34,009 nucleotides of DNA from Nitrososphaerota archaeon (GTDB lineage Archaea; Thermoproteota; Nitrososphaeria; Nitrososphaerales; Nitrosopumilaceae): NCBI GenBank assembly GCA_028866655.1, contig JAGWHQ010000016.1, positions 1 through 34,009 on the forward strand. The letters run 5' to 3'. Position numbers and translations under genes: made by a program. Below, piece by piece: positions 7,233 through 15,658 of the stretch; within the stretch, counting starts at the first letter, position 1, and each line of letters opens with the position of its first letter. The notes beneath the pieces are model-generated. The model searched no databases. It was not told the origin of the DNA and saw nothing but the letters and a program-made list of their open reading frames with translations.

Positions 7233-7503
7233 TTACAGATTTGACTAAAGGGTATATGACATATGAGTACAGCAGGCTTCAGTGTAAGATCATTAGATCA
7301 TGGATGAGTTGTTGTACCGGTATGTCATCGTTAAAGTTGTTTTGAGTGTAAATCAGCCATAATACAGCTTAAAACAGAACATATGTCATAGTTTCTGTTT
7401 AAGGTAATACTGTAAATATTTTTTCGTGTTTTGGACAGTATTTGAGTAATTTTATGAAAAAACTCTACATATGATTTATCAATAGTACCGGACGACTATA
7501 ATT
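7233..7503. repeat. Intergenic region with two inverted repeats
   Basis: No ORF of note. AAACAGAA (7372-7379) pairs with TTCTGTTT (7393-7400), 13 bases apart, and AATACTGT (7406-7413) pairs with ACAGTATT (7435-7442), 21 bases apart. A TTTATC box (7475-7480) serves the next gene. The repeats could be operator sites or fold as two adjacent hairpins in an RNA. Confidence 0.4.
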
Positions 7504-7668
7504 ATGCCAAGAAAAGAATACAAGACAATCACGGTGAAAGTGGACGCATTTCAACAATTTGCTAAAGCAGTTAAAAAAGCAAAACAGGAAGATCCAGAAC
7601 TTGACAACAGTACATTTCTAATGTTGCTCATGGGTAAAAATCAAAAGATCAAGAAGCATCGTTCCTAG
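7504..7668 (+). CDS. Small RHH-like conserved protein (54 residues)
   Basis: ATG at 7504, about 27 bases after a TTTATC box, opens a 54-residue basic protein beginning MPRKEYKTITVKVDAFQQF. A short strand (KTITVKV), a helix (AFQQFAKAVKKAKQED) and a second helix (LDNSTFLMLLM) match the size and pattern of a ribbon-helix-helix DNA-binding protein, and small proteins beginning MPRKEYKT are recurrent in Thaumarchaeota. It would act as a dimeric transcription factor; targets unknown. The inverted repeats just upstream (7372-7442) could be its own operators. Confidence 0.6.
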   Translation: MPRKEYKTITVKVDAFQQFAKAVKKAKQEDPELDNSTFLMLLMGKNQKIKKHRS

Positions 7669-7735
7669 ATCAAATAATGCTACAGATTCATCTGTGTAAC
7701 TGTCAAAAAAATTTTTTAAATCAGAGATTCAGATG

Positions 7736-8308
7736 CTAGCCTTTTGCGCCAACACCCACAGACTCATTCAATGATATAGTAAGATGTCGTGGGGCGGTAG
7801 AGTTGGTCATAATAGGTATGTTAGAAGAGGCAGTAGAATTTACACCAGTTGAGACAGGTGTTGTATTCCATACTTTAGAAAGAGGAATATCCACATCAAA
7901 CCCAGCCAAAACTCCAGTAAGCAGCGAAACAGTCTCTTGTTTTGCATTTAGATCAATTGCAAATTTTGCGGTGTCACCTGCTTTGAATACATTAGTATCA
8001 GTGGCATCAATAACAGTAGAAGTAAGACAAATCGGTACAGATGAACCACATGTCTGATTGTGAGATATCAAAGTATGGACGAGTCCTCTCCCTACAGGAG
8101 ATTGAATAATTATCGTACCTTTGTTTCCATTAATTATAGTCCACATCATGACACCGTGAAAGTTACTACTTGGAGATACTGCACCTTTGAGAGAGAAATT
8201 TGCAGTTTGTGCATATCCCGTATGCATTAACGGTAACAGAGTCACGCTGAGAATTAGAAATACTGAGATAGTAAGAAGTTTTGATGTCAACCATTTAGCG
8301 TAGAACAT
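7736..8308 (-). CDS. Exported hypothetical protein with N-glycosylation sequons
   Basis: About 190 residues starting MFYAKWLTSKLL (ATG at 8308; another ATG directly before it at 8311). A hydrophobic segment and VTLLPLMHTGYAQ give a clear signal peptide cut near residue 34. The mature part is beta-rich, with NFS, NQT, NTT, NST and NES sequons, two cysteines (CGSSVPIC) likely forming a disulfide, and a low-complexity Ser/Thr/Asn tail. It resembles many secreted thaumarchaeal proteins of unknown role. A TTTTATGC box lies about 27 bases upstream. It is alone on its strand. Confidence 0.7.
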   Translation of the reverse strand: MFYAKWLTSKLLTISVFLILSVTLLPLMHTGYAQTANFSLKGAVSPSSNFHGVMMWTIINGNKGTIIIQSPVGRGLVHTLISHNQTCGSSVPICLTSTVIDATDTNVFKAGDTAKFAIDLNAKQETVSLLTGVLAGFDVDIPLSKVWNTTPVSTGVNSTASSNIPIMTNSTAPRHLTISLNESVGVGAKG

Positions 8309-8344
8309 CATAGTCTAAAAACATATAGCATAAAATTTTGTAAA

Positions 8345-9415
8345 TCATGTAGGTTTCATCAGTATTTTACCAAACAAGTTTCCCTTTAACATTTTTGTAT
8401 GAGCCTCTACTGCATTTTCAAATGTATAGATTGAATCAACTATTGATTTTATTTTTCCTCTAGACATCCAAAAAATTCCCAATTCAAGTTCAGAACGTGT
8501 TCCTTGCGTAGAACCCAAGATATTAGCACCCTTGAAAAATATATGTCGTAAATCAGAGATTACATCATAACCTGTGGTAGCACCAGTTGTAACTAGAGTA
8601 GCGCCATATTTTAGCAGTGCAAGTTCCTTGTTCCAGTGTGAACCTCCAATATGCTCGAAAATTACATCAATCCCAGGACTAGATTGTTTTTGTTTTGCCA
8701 AATCTTTCGATATTGCAAAGACCTGCTTGTTCCAGTCTTCTTTTCTGTGATCTACTGCAAAATCTGCACCAAGCTTTAGACATTCCTCCAATTTATTTTG
8801 GCTTGCAGTTGCAATCACATTACAACCATAAAGTTTAGCAATTTGAATTCCAAATGTACCCATACCAGAGCCTCCACCCATAATGAGTACTGTTTGACCG
8901 GGTTTGATTTTTGCCCGCCCTACAAGCATATGCCATGATGTTGTCATCGTCATAGAGGCAGCTGCTGCATCCTCGTATGACACATTTTCTGGAATTTTGA
9001 CGACATTTACCTCGGGAAGATGTGCATACTCACAATATCCACCCCAGAGTGGACCTGTTTGAAAACCCCAAACTTTTCTATATCTACAATCATACTCACG
9101 GCCTTCAGTGCATGCAATACACACTCTGCATGAAAGGTTACCATGCGAGACAACCCTATCTCCTACTTTGATTGTTGAGACATCCTCACCTACTGCGACA
9201 ACTTGGCCTGCTGCATCAGTTCCAGAGATATGGGGCATTGGAATTTGTATTGGTTTTCCACGCATTCCCCAGATATCATCATGGTTTAATCCTGCAACTA
9301 TTACTTTGAAGACTACTTCGTTAGGTTTGGGTTTAGGTTCAGGCACGTCAATTATCTTGAGTATTTTTTTATAATTATCATCAGGAGCATATTCTTCATA
9401 GACTAGAGCTTTCAC
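8345..9415 (-). CDS. Medium-chain (zinc-type) dehydrogenase/reductase
   Basis: MDR-family NAD(P)H-dependent oxidoreductase, 356 residues, full length. The structural zinc ligands are present (Cys96, 99, 102, 110 in SCRVCIACTEGREYDC), and the Rossmann motif GGGSGMGTFGIQIAK follows. The catalytic-zinc cysteine and GHE motif are replaced (Asn44 in GLNHDDIW; GTDAAG), so it is a reductase of the quinone/enoyl-CoA type rather than a classical alcohol dehydrogenase. Archaeal acryloyl-CoA reductases of the 3-hydroxypropionate/4-hydroxybutyrate cycle are MDR enzymes, so that role is possible but unproven. Its own CTTAATATTGG box sits about 27 bases upstream of the ATG. It follows the aldo/keto reductase by 44 bases. 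Confidence 0.85.
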   Translation of the reverse strand: MKALVYEEYAPDDNYKKILKIIDVPEPKPKPNEVVFKVIVAGLNHDDIWGMRGKPIQIPMPHISGTDAAGQVVAVGEDVSTIKVGDRVVSHGNLSCRVCIACTEGREYDCRYRKVWGFQTGPLWGGYCEYAHLPEVNVVKIPENVSYEDAAAASMTMTTSWHMLVGRAKIKPGQTVLIMGGGSGMGTFGIQIAKLYGCNVIATASQNKLEECLKLGADFAVDHRKEDWNKQVFAISKDLAKQKQSSPGIDVIFEHIGGSHWNKELALLKYGATLVTTGATTGYDVISDLRHIFFKGANILGSTQGTRSELELGIFWMSRGKIKSIVDSIYTFENAVEAHTKMLKGNLFGKILMKPT

Positions 9416-9459
9416 AAGTCAGGTGAAACACACTGCCAATATTAAGAAAAGGATATTTG

Positions 9460-10473
9460 TCATCTGTATTCGTCGCCACAATCGCCTATGATCTCAAAAA
9501 GATCTTTTGATCTAGATGTAACTGATTTTATTTTGTGGTCGTCATCTTTGTCTAATTGTAACGAAAACACTTTCAAGTTGTCAGATCTGTTATCAGAGAT
9601 TCCAAGTCTGGTTCCAATTATCACTCCAGCCACAGCAGGTTTGTCCAATATGTATCTGGTAGCAACATTTGCGATACTGACATCATGCTTTGTTGCAATT
9701 TCATTTAATGCATGCAAGAGTTCTTGGAATAAATTCCAACCACCCCATTGGTCAATCATGTTTTTGTATTTTTGTAAACTATATGTGTTCAAGTCTGATC
9801 GCTTTGGTTCAGACTTTCCAAGATACTTGTTTGATAGAAATCCACCACACAGAGTTCCATATGTGAGAATATGCATTCCATGTTTCTGACAAAATGGAGC
9901 CATTTTGATTTGAGGTCGTTGATCAATGATAGAATACTGTATCTGATTAGATACAAGTTTGAATCCTTGTTCCAATATCAATTCCATTGTATTTGTATCA
10001 AAATTTGTCAAACCAAGATGTCGTATTTTTCCTTCATCACATAGTTTTGAGAGATGGTGTAAGGCATCAATGTATCTTGTATCATTATAATCCCACCAGT
10101 GAAACTGGAGAACATCAATTGATTTTACATTCATTCTATTGATTGACTTTTCAATGTAATGTTTGACTATTGATCTAGTCATAGGTCCTGGGTTTGGCAC
10201 AAATTTTGTAAGTGCTTGGATTTTTTCTACTGCATCTTTACCTTGTTGTTTTTCCAGACTTTTTCTAAAATCTCCAAAATATTGCTCTGCAGGTCCATAG
10301 ATGTCTGCCATATCCCATGTTGTAAAACCAGAATGATAATATGACAACATTTCAGATATTGCAGACTCGTGATCAATGTCTCCATGGCCACCTGCCACTT
10401 GCCACATTCCGTTGAGTATTCGACATATTTTTAGATCAGGCGTCAATTGCCAAGTTTTTTGATTTGATTCCAT
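9460..10473 (-). CDS. Aldo/keto reductase
   Basis: A 337-residue (alpha/beta)8 NADPH-dependent carbonyl reductase. The catalytic tetrad is visible: Asp54 and Tyr59 (WDMADIYG), Lys90 (ALTKFVP) and His125 (LQFHWWD). NMWQ-like GMWQVAGGH, IRHLGLTNFD, SNQIQYS and the cofactor segment VAGVIIGTRLG are also typical. The loop WWDYN and the DCGDEYR tail make this a divergent AKR; substrate unknown. It lies on the same strand just upstream of the MDR reductase, but each gene has its own TATA-like box, so co-transcription is optional. Confidence 0.88.
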   Translation of the reverse strand: MESNQKTWQLTPDLKICRILNGMWQVAGGHGDIDHESAISEMLSYYHSGFTTWDMADIYGPAEQYFGDFRKSLEKQQGKDAVEKIQALTKFVPNPGPMTRSIVKHYIEKSINRMNVKSIDVLQFHWWDYNDTRYIDALHHLSKLCDEGKIRHLGLTNFDTNTMELILEQGFKLVSNQIQYSIIDQRPQIKMAPFCQKHGMHILTYGTLCGGFLSNKYLGKSEPKRSDLNTYSLQKYKNMIDQWGGWNLFQELLHALNEIATKHDVSIANVATRYILDKPAVAGVIIGTRLGISDNRSDNLKVFSLQLDKDDDHKIKSVTSRSKDLFEIIGDCGDEYR

Positions 10474-10588
10474 GAAATGTTTTGAAGGTGCAATATTGAT
10501 GTTATAATCTTTCCAGCCAAAGACTTACCCAACAGATAGAGATATCAATCAATTATAAAAAATAACAAAAAGACATGGTGCAGTACAA

Positions 10589-12133
10589 ATGAATTTGGTT
10601 AATTTCATCAATACAAGATCAAGTTATACAATACCTCTTGTGTTGTTCTTGGCATCGGTTTTGATTTATGGATATAATTTAGAAGGACAGCCACATCATG
10701 GAGATGAGATAAACTATCTAGGATGGGCAGGAAACTATATCCACTTGATAACTGCAGGAGATCTTGCCAATCCATGTTTGATATCAATCGATAATTGCAA
10801 TTCATTATACCACATACCTGCACATGGCGCCACATACAGTCCATTACGCATGGTCTTGATTGGAGCTCCACTAAGTCTTGAACATCAAGACACTGGAGAT
10901 TATTATGATTGGTCTTGCTATTGGTTTACTTGTTATAATTTTCATAATGCACCAACCATTGAGCAAATGGCTGCAGGACGTGCGCTATCACCAATCTTTG
11001 GAGCACTTGCGATAGTTGTTGTATTCCTCATTGGAAAAATTCTCTTTAACAGAAACGTGGGAATAATTTTCTCACTTGTTTTCATGTTTTACAACCTTTG
11101 GGTATGGTATAGTAGAACCATAATGACAGAGGTTCATTACATTTTCTTTAGCATGCTTGCACTATTGCTTTTACTTTATTCTTTTAAAACAGGACATCCT
11201 AAAGTAAGATATCTAGTTTCAAGTGGAGTAGCATTTGGATGCGCACTCACGTCAAAGCTGTTATCTATTGAATTTTCCATATTGTTTGTTGGAATTATTT
11301 TATTGAATGGTCTGTTACAGAGGCAACCTGGATCACCAGCAGACAAGAGACAGATCTTGAAGATTGGCGTGACAATTACAGTGTTTTTCTGCATTGCAAT
11401 GTTTGCTTTCTTACTAACAGAACCAGGATTTTATAAAAATCCTATTCTCCAAATTAAAGCTATGAAATCAGATATGGATAACTATAACAGAGATGTTTGG
11501 TTTATCGCATATCCCACAATACAAGGATTGCAGCCCACCAGAATGTTCTTGCTCTCTTACTATGCTCTATTTCCAAGCCCTACAGAAAATACAATACCAG
11601 GAGCGTTTCCAAATTCCACTTTCAAGCTAGGATGGAATAACCCAGCGACTTATTCCAGCATACCATTAACCATCTTTTTCTTTATCGGTATCGGATATGC
11701 AATTCAAAAGGTGCGAAGATCAAAAGAGTGCATTCCAGAAGCACTTGTCTTAATTTGGTTTGTTAGTACGTTTATCACTACGCTCATGATTGCAAGAGAT
11801 CTTTCACTTGAGAGATACATGTTACCATTTCTGATCTCAATCATGGTTATTGCATCTTATGGATTTTGGAGGTTTACAAAACATGTTGCAAATAAAAAAA
11901 TACAAATTTCATTTCTAGCCTGCGCTTTGCTTGCTCACGCTGTTACCTCAATGGCATATTGGCAAAAGATCTATTTTTCCCCTGGGACATTCTGGATAAA
12001 CCCATTACCATATGGAACATTTCAAGAGTCCCTTGCAAACCCAATTACATTGTTTATCAACATCATATTCATGGTATTTTTTGCATACTTGATAGTAATT
12101 CAATTCAAAAACAAGACTAGAATAACAGCATAA
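10589..12133 (+). CDS. GT39/PMT-like membrane glycosyltransferase
   Basis: A 514-residue polytopic protein with about ten hydrophobic segments. After the first membrane helix, GQPHHGDEINYLGWAG carries the Asp39-Glu40 pair typical of GT-C enzymes (GT39, ArnT/PMT-like), where it binds the acceptor/metal near the membrane face. Family members use dolichyl-phosphate sugars to glycosylate proteins or lipids outside the membrane. Loop 1 has two Cys-containing inserts (NPCLISIDNC; DWSCYWFTC). A TATAAAAAATAAC box lies about 27 bases upstream (leaderless). Likely surface glycoprotein or lipid glycosylation; sequon-rich secreted proteins are coded nearby, but no link is shown. Confidence 0.8.
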   Translation: MNLVNFINTRSSYTIPLVLFLASVLIYGYNLEGQPHHGDEINYLGWAGNYIHLITAGDLANPCLISIDNCNSLYHIPAHGATYSPLRMVLIGAPLSLEHQDTGDYYDWSCYWFTCYNFHNAPTIEQMAAGRALSPIFGALAIVVVFLIGKILFNRNVGIIFSLVFMFYNLWVWYSRTIMTEVHYIFFSMLALLLLLYSFKTGHPKVRYLVSSGVAFGCALTSKLLSIEFSILFVGIILLNGLLQRQPGSPADKRQILKIGVTITVFFCIAMFAFLLTEPGFYKNPILQIKAMKSDMDNYNRDVWFIAYPTIQGLQPTRMFLLSYYALFPSPTENTIPGAFPNSTFKLGWNNPATYSSIPLTIFFFIGIGYAIQKVRRSKECIPEALVLIWFVSTFITTLMIARDLSLERYMLPFLISIMVIASYGFWRFTKHVANKKIQISFLACALLAHAVTSMAYWQKIYFSPGTFWINPLPYGTFQESLANPITLFINIIFMVFFAYLIVIQFKNKTRITA

Positions 12134-12144
12134 ACAGAATTAGA

Positions 12145-12408
12145 CTACTCTTCAGCATCACAGTCTTCTAGTCTATTTTTATCATAGAACAGTTTGTTAT
12201 TCTCAATTTTCACAATGGAACCTGTCAAGAAACACATCTCATTTCGTTTTCCGTTCATCTCTATTACAATAATTGATGAAACATCCTCACAGGGCACAGA
12301 AACCAAGAGAATTGCATCCTTTTGATCATTTTGAGCCTCAACCCAACAGGCATTAGGTAAAATGATTTTACATTCCACAGAATTTGGCAGTGATATATTG
12401 ACTGACAT
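12145..12408 (-). CDS. Small hypothetical protein (87 residues)
   Basis: A short beta-rich, acidic protein starting MSVNISLPNSVECKIILPNA with three more cysteines (ACWVE, VPCED, EMCFL) and an acidic end (LEDCDAEE). No signal peptide or recognised domain. A CTATAATATG box sits about 27 bases before the ATG, supporting a real leaderless gene. It is convergent with the glycosyltransferase gene, 11 bases apart. Confidence 0.6.
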   Translation of the reverse strand: MSVNISLPNSVECKIILPNACWVEAQNDQKDAILLVSVPCEDVSSIIVIEMNGKRNEMCFLTGSIVKIENNKLFYDKNRLEDCDAEE

Positions 12409-12556
12409 ATAGAAGACAGGTCATAGTCACATATTATAGATTATTCGAAAAAATGTCTCGTCTGCCAGTACAGAATTAAAATTATTAAAAAAGCACACAT
12501 TTGTATAAATCTGACAATAGTAGAATTGAAATATTTAGAAGACGATTTACTAGTAG

Positions 12557-12955
12557 TTGAAAAAATCCATCCTTTCATTAGTAATAGGAGGATGTTTTGC
12601 TCTAGTCATAGCGTTTTTCCTAGTTATTTTCTTACCAGTACTTCCCATCTCTGAAAAATATAGCATGTCAGTTGATCCAATAATAGTAAAAGACGACATG
12701 GGTACTGAAACACATGTTGCAATCAGAAATACAGGCACAAATGCTTTGACTAACATTGTTGTAGCGTATGGAGGAGCTACAAAACCAGATGTCATACCAA
12801 TACTAAATCCCGGAGAAAAGATTTCACTTTCTCCTCCAGATGGAAGCACACTTGATGAAGTACAAGTAACATCAGACCAAGGAATCAACATAACCAAAGA
12901 ATACAGAACTCCTGCAAGCATTAGCTTTGTTGGAAACTCTGGTTATGGCGGATAG
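12557..12955 (+). CDS. Membrane-anchored hypothetical protein, TTG start
   Basis: A 132-residue protein with a hydrophobic N-terminus (residues 5-32; LVIGGCFALVIAFFLVIFL) anchoring a beta-sandwich-like exterior: SVDPIIVKDDMGTETHVAIRN, TGTNALTNIVVAYGGA and NPGEKISLSPP suggest a CARDB/Ig-like fold. The start is TTG at 12557; a GAAATATTTAG box (about 12528-12538) at leaderless spacing supports it. The C-terminal GNSGYGG is glycine-rich. Function unknown. Confidence 0.6.
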   Translation: MKKSILSLVIGGCFALVIAFFLVIFLPVLPISEKYSMSVDPIIVKDDMGTETHVAIRNTGTNALTNIVVAYGGATKPDVIPILNPGEKISLSPPDGSTLDEVQVTSDQGINITKEYRTPASISFVGNSGYGG

Positions 12956-12997
12956 TGTTTGCACAAATATAATCAATAGAACCAGATGTGAAACAAG

Positions 12998-13351
12998 TTA
13001 GTCAGAATATTTTTGTACGAGTTTTATTAATTTTGTAGCAATTTTTTCAGCATCAGAATTTGGCAATACAACACACAAGATTATACCATATCTTCCAAGT
13101 GGTGCAGTAATGCGTTTTGCCTTTTCATACCTTGCCATAGCATAAAGAGGCGCACCTAGTGCCGTTTGGGATCTTCGAGTTACCCACCGCAAGGATGCAT
13201 CAGCTAGTGATTTTTCAATATTCTCTTTTGTTTGGAGATTTTTGGTCCCCTCACGTTCTTTAAAATATGATTCTGTTCTATAGGATATTGCTACTAGAGT
13301 AATGTTTTCGTCAGACTGGATTATCTCATCACAGATCTTTTCAAGATTCAT
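12998..13351 (-). CDS. Roadblock/DUF6659-like small protein
   Basis: A 117-residue protein starting MNLEKICDEIIQSDENITLV. The frame is open to 13414, but MNLEKI is the family-typical start and overlaps the end of the TPR gene by 11 bases, so translation is probably coupled. The alternating beta/alpha pattern, LRWVTRRSQTALGAPLYAMA, YEKAKRITAPLGRYGIILCVV match a thaumarchaeal family of small roadblock-like (longin-type) sensors or scaffolds. Two to three paralogs lie within the window. The partner is unknown; the TPR protein is the obvious candidate. Confidence 0.65.
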   Translation of the reverse strand: MNLEKICDEIIQSDENITLVAISYRTESYFKEREGTKNLQTKENIEKSLADASLRWVTRRSQTALGAPLYAMARYEKAKRITAPLGRYGIILCVVLPNSDAEKIATKLIKLVQKYSD

Positions 13352-13742
13352 GTTTTTTTCCTGAGAGTAGATCCCCTTTGTCATAACATTTGTCAGCAGA
13401 ATCAAACAATCCAATTGATTTGTTTACTAGCTTTGGTGCATTTGTACGATCATCATTTGCCTTGTCCACTAAAGATTGTGCAAAGTTTCGTAATGCATTT
13501 GCTTTGTTATACCATGCATTTGCATACTCTGGATTTAGCTCAATTGCCTTGTCATAGCAAATGATAGATTCTTCAAATTGTTTCATCCTAGATAGAACAA
13601 TTCCTTTATTATTCCAAGCACTCACATGATTTGGATCTATCTCAAGGGCTTTGTCATAAGCAACTAATGCATCTTCATTATTACCATTCTTTGCATTTTC
13701 ATTTCCTGTAACATACCAAGAATTATGGTCAGCGTCACCCAT
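13341..13742 (-). CDS. TPR-repeat protein
   Basis: A 133-residue protein with tetratricopeptide repeats: NSWYVTGNENAKNGNNEDAL, VAYDKALEIDPNHVSAWNNKG and CYDKAIELNPEYANAWYNKA (in parts) show the W/L/Y/A/P pattern of canonical TPRs. About two and a half repeats occupy residues 7-75, followed by a helical Asn/Asp/Lys-rich tail. TPRs mediate protein-protein contact. The stop overlaps the start of the roadblock-like gene, so this is a two-gene operon. A CTTAAAATAG box lies 27 bases before the ATG (leaderless). Confidence 0.85.
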   Translation of the reverse strand: MGDADHNSWYVTGNENAKNGNNEDALVAYDKALEIDPNHVSAWNNKGIVLSRMKQFEESIICYDKAIELNPEYANAWYNKANALRNFAQSLVDKANDDRTNAPKLVNKSIGLFDSADKCYDKGDLLSGKKHES

Positions 13743-14109
13743 ACAGAATTACATTACTTGGCTCTATTTTAAGAACAAGATATTATCACATACGATTGTA
13801 AAAAAATAGCCCTAACAACAATCAGACATTCAAACTAGCACACATACCAAACTAGACAATAGGATATCGTTATAATCAGAGATAATTTCCCGTACAATAT
13901 GAAAAAATTATTTTATCAAAATCATCATCAAGTTTCTAAATGACTGTAGTGAAAATGATAGATAGCATAATGATTACAATGGTAGAATCAGTCAATAAGA
14001 TACATATACAAAAATTTTCATCCATAAAAGATATAGTTATTTGAATAATTTCATTATTTTGTGTGTTTCATGAAAAGTTTTTATCATTCACTTTGAATCT
14101 CTAAACTAA
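13743..14109. other. Intergenic region, possible 34-residue ORF
   Basis: About 370 A/T-rich bases. A 35-codon ORF (13940-14044, starting MTVVKMIDSIMITMVES) has an ATTATTTTA box 27 bases upstream, but nothing else supports it. The AGTTTTTATC box for the kinase lies at about 14076-14084. No structured element stands out. Confidence 0.4.
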
Positions 14110-15042
14110 ATGCCTACGTTTATCGATGGTCACAGTTCAAAAGGTTTGACACATGAAGATTTAGAAAGATTGGTAGATTTGCCTCCAGATAAATTTGGAG
14201 TCACTCATCTAGAGCTATTTTTCAATAAAAAAGAGGACAAGATTTACTGTATATTAGATGCCCCAGATGAAGAATCAATATGGAAGCACCATGAAGCAGC
14301 AGGCTTCAAGTGTGATTTTATTACAGAAGTTAATCAGGTCAAGACAGAAAAAACTACAAAGACTGAGAAACTTGTGACCTTAGGTCAAATGAGCTCAAAC
14401 ATTAGTCATGATCTAAGAAACCCAATGTCAGTAATTAAAAACTCGGTAGACTTGTTGAGTATCAAGTACAAAGATCAACTCAATCCAGGAGCTTTAGATC
14501 AGATTTCAAAGATAGACCGTGCCGTTTTTAGCATGAGTATGATGATAAATGACATATTAAATTTTGCAAGAACCCAATCTTTGCATTTAGAAGATCATTC
14601 CTTGATAAACACCATAACTCACTCTATTGCGCCAATCAAGATTCCTTTGAATATCAAAATAACACTTCCACAAAATGACATCATACTAAAGTGTGATGGT
14701 CCAAAACTAGAATCAGTCTTTTACAACTTGATAATGAACGCAGTTCAATCCATGAATGGAAATCATGGCGGTGAAATTGTGATCAAACTTGTTGAAAAAA
14801 CAGACGACAAGATTCAGATCCAGGTTCAAAATTCAGGCCCTCCAATCCCAGATGAACTGTTGACTAGAATATTTGAGCCATTATTTACTACAAAACAACA
14901 TGGAACTGGGCTTGGTTTGCCAAGTGCCAAGAATGTAATTGAGCAACACTATGGAACAATACATGCTTCAAACAATCCCACTACCTTTACCATTACATTG
15001 CCAAAACATATTGAAAAATTACTTGCCGTAGATAAGAGATAA
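14110..15042 (+). CDS. DUF4242-like sensor fused to a soluble histidine kinase
   Basis: A 310-residue protein with no membrane segment. Residues 1-77 (MPTFIDGHSSKGLTHEDLER, then ELFFNKKEDKIYCILDAPDE and WKHHEAAGFKCDFITEV) match the DUF4242 ferredoxin-like fold; a Streptomyces relative is a nickel-binding protein. A short helix leads to HisKA (LGQMSSNISHDLRNPMSVI, His100) and HATPase_c with N-box FYNLIMNAVQSM, F-box IFEPLFTTK and G2 GTGLGL. The G1 box reads NSGPPIP (241-247) instead of DxGxGIP, so ATP binding may be impaired. His/Cys residues in the N-domain (H8, H15, H33, C47, H60, H61, C68) could bind metal. Leaderless promoter; no receiver domain is adjacent. Confidence 0.85.
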   Translation: MPTFIDGHSSKGLTHEDLERLVDLPPDKFGVTHLELFFNKKEDKIYCILDAPDEESIWKHHEAAGFKCDFITEVNQVKTEKTTKTEKLVTLGQMSSNISHDLRNPMSVIKNSVDLLSIKYKDQLNPGALDQISKIDRAVFSMSMMINDILNFARTQSLHLEDHSLINTITHSIAPIKIPLNIKITLPQNDIILKCDGPKLESVFYNLIMNAVQSMNGNHGGEIVIKLVEKTDDKIQIQVQNSGPPIPDELLTRIFEPLFTTKQHGTGLGLPSAKNVIEQHYGTIHASNNPTTFTITLPKHIEKLLAVDKR

Positions 15043-15066
15043 GAAGTCATGGTTGTTTTTAGACGA

Positions 15067-15453
15067 TCACCAATCTTTAGTTGGATCGCCTGAAAACATG
15101 TTTTCCAAGTGTTCTATGATTTGGGATGAGCCGCCATCTATTCCCCATGTCACCATTATGAGATGTTTATCTCCAAGAGGCATTGTTAGTCGTCTTAGAT
15201 TTTGATATACCGCCAAGACATACTTGCCTTTTCCAATTTTTGGTGCAAAGGTTCTTCGTATCTTCCAAGCATTTGCAGCATAGCGCAGGGTTTCTTTCGT
15301 ATCTGCATCGTTTAGAAACGGTTCTACGCCATCACGTATTCGAGTACGTATCTCATTCCCATCATTGTCAAAGATTGTTGCATACCTAATCTGTGTATCA
15401 GTATGCATGATGTTTTCAAGAACTCTATCAAAATATTGGATAGATTGAGACAT
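15067..15453 (-). CDS. Roadblock/DUF6659-like small protein
   Basis: A 128-residue protein starting MSQSIQYFDRVLENIMHTD; the ATG at 15453 is preceded by TTATATG 26 bases upstream, so the longer frame to 15564 is unlikely. The pattern RYATIFDNDGNEIRTRIRDG, AANAWKIRRTFAPKIGKGKY and LAVYQNLRRLTMPLGDKHLIMVTW (in parts) matches the same family as the 12998-13351 protein: a beta-alpha roadblock-like sensor with W/R-rich middle helix. Convergent with the DUF4242 kinase, 24 bases apart; a functional link is not shown. Confidence 0.7.
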   Translation of the reverse strand: MSQSIQYFDRVLENIMHTDTQIRYATIFDNDGNEIRTRIRDGVEPFLNDADTKETLRYAANAWKIRRTFAPKIGKGKYVLAVYQNLRRLTMPLGDKHLIMVTWGIDGGSSQIIEHLENMFSGDPTKDW

Positions 15454-15658
15454 GGGTAGTATATACACTTGATTGCATATAAGAATACTAGTTAGACTTT
15501 CAAAATTACACTTGCAATCAATGAAGATATCACAGAAAATTAAAAATCTCCAGTTGTAAAACATATTGTAAGATAGAGTAAATCACATCTACAGAGAAGA
15601 AACAAGTGATACATGAAACAAGACACTTTCCTTTTTAGACAAATATTTGAAATAGATA

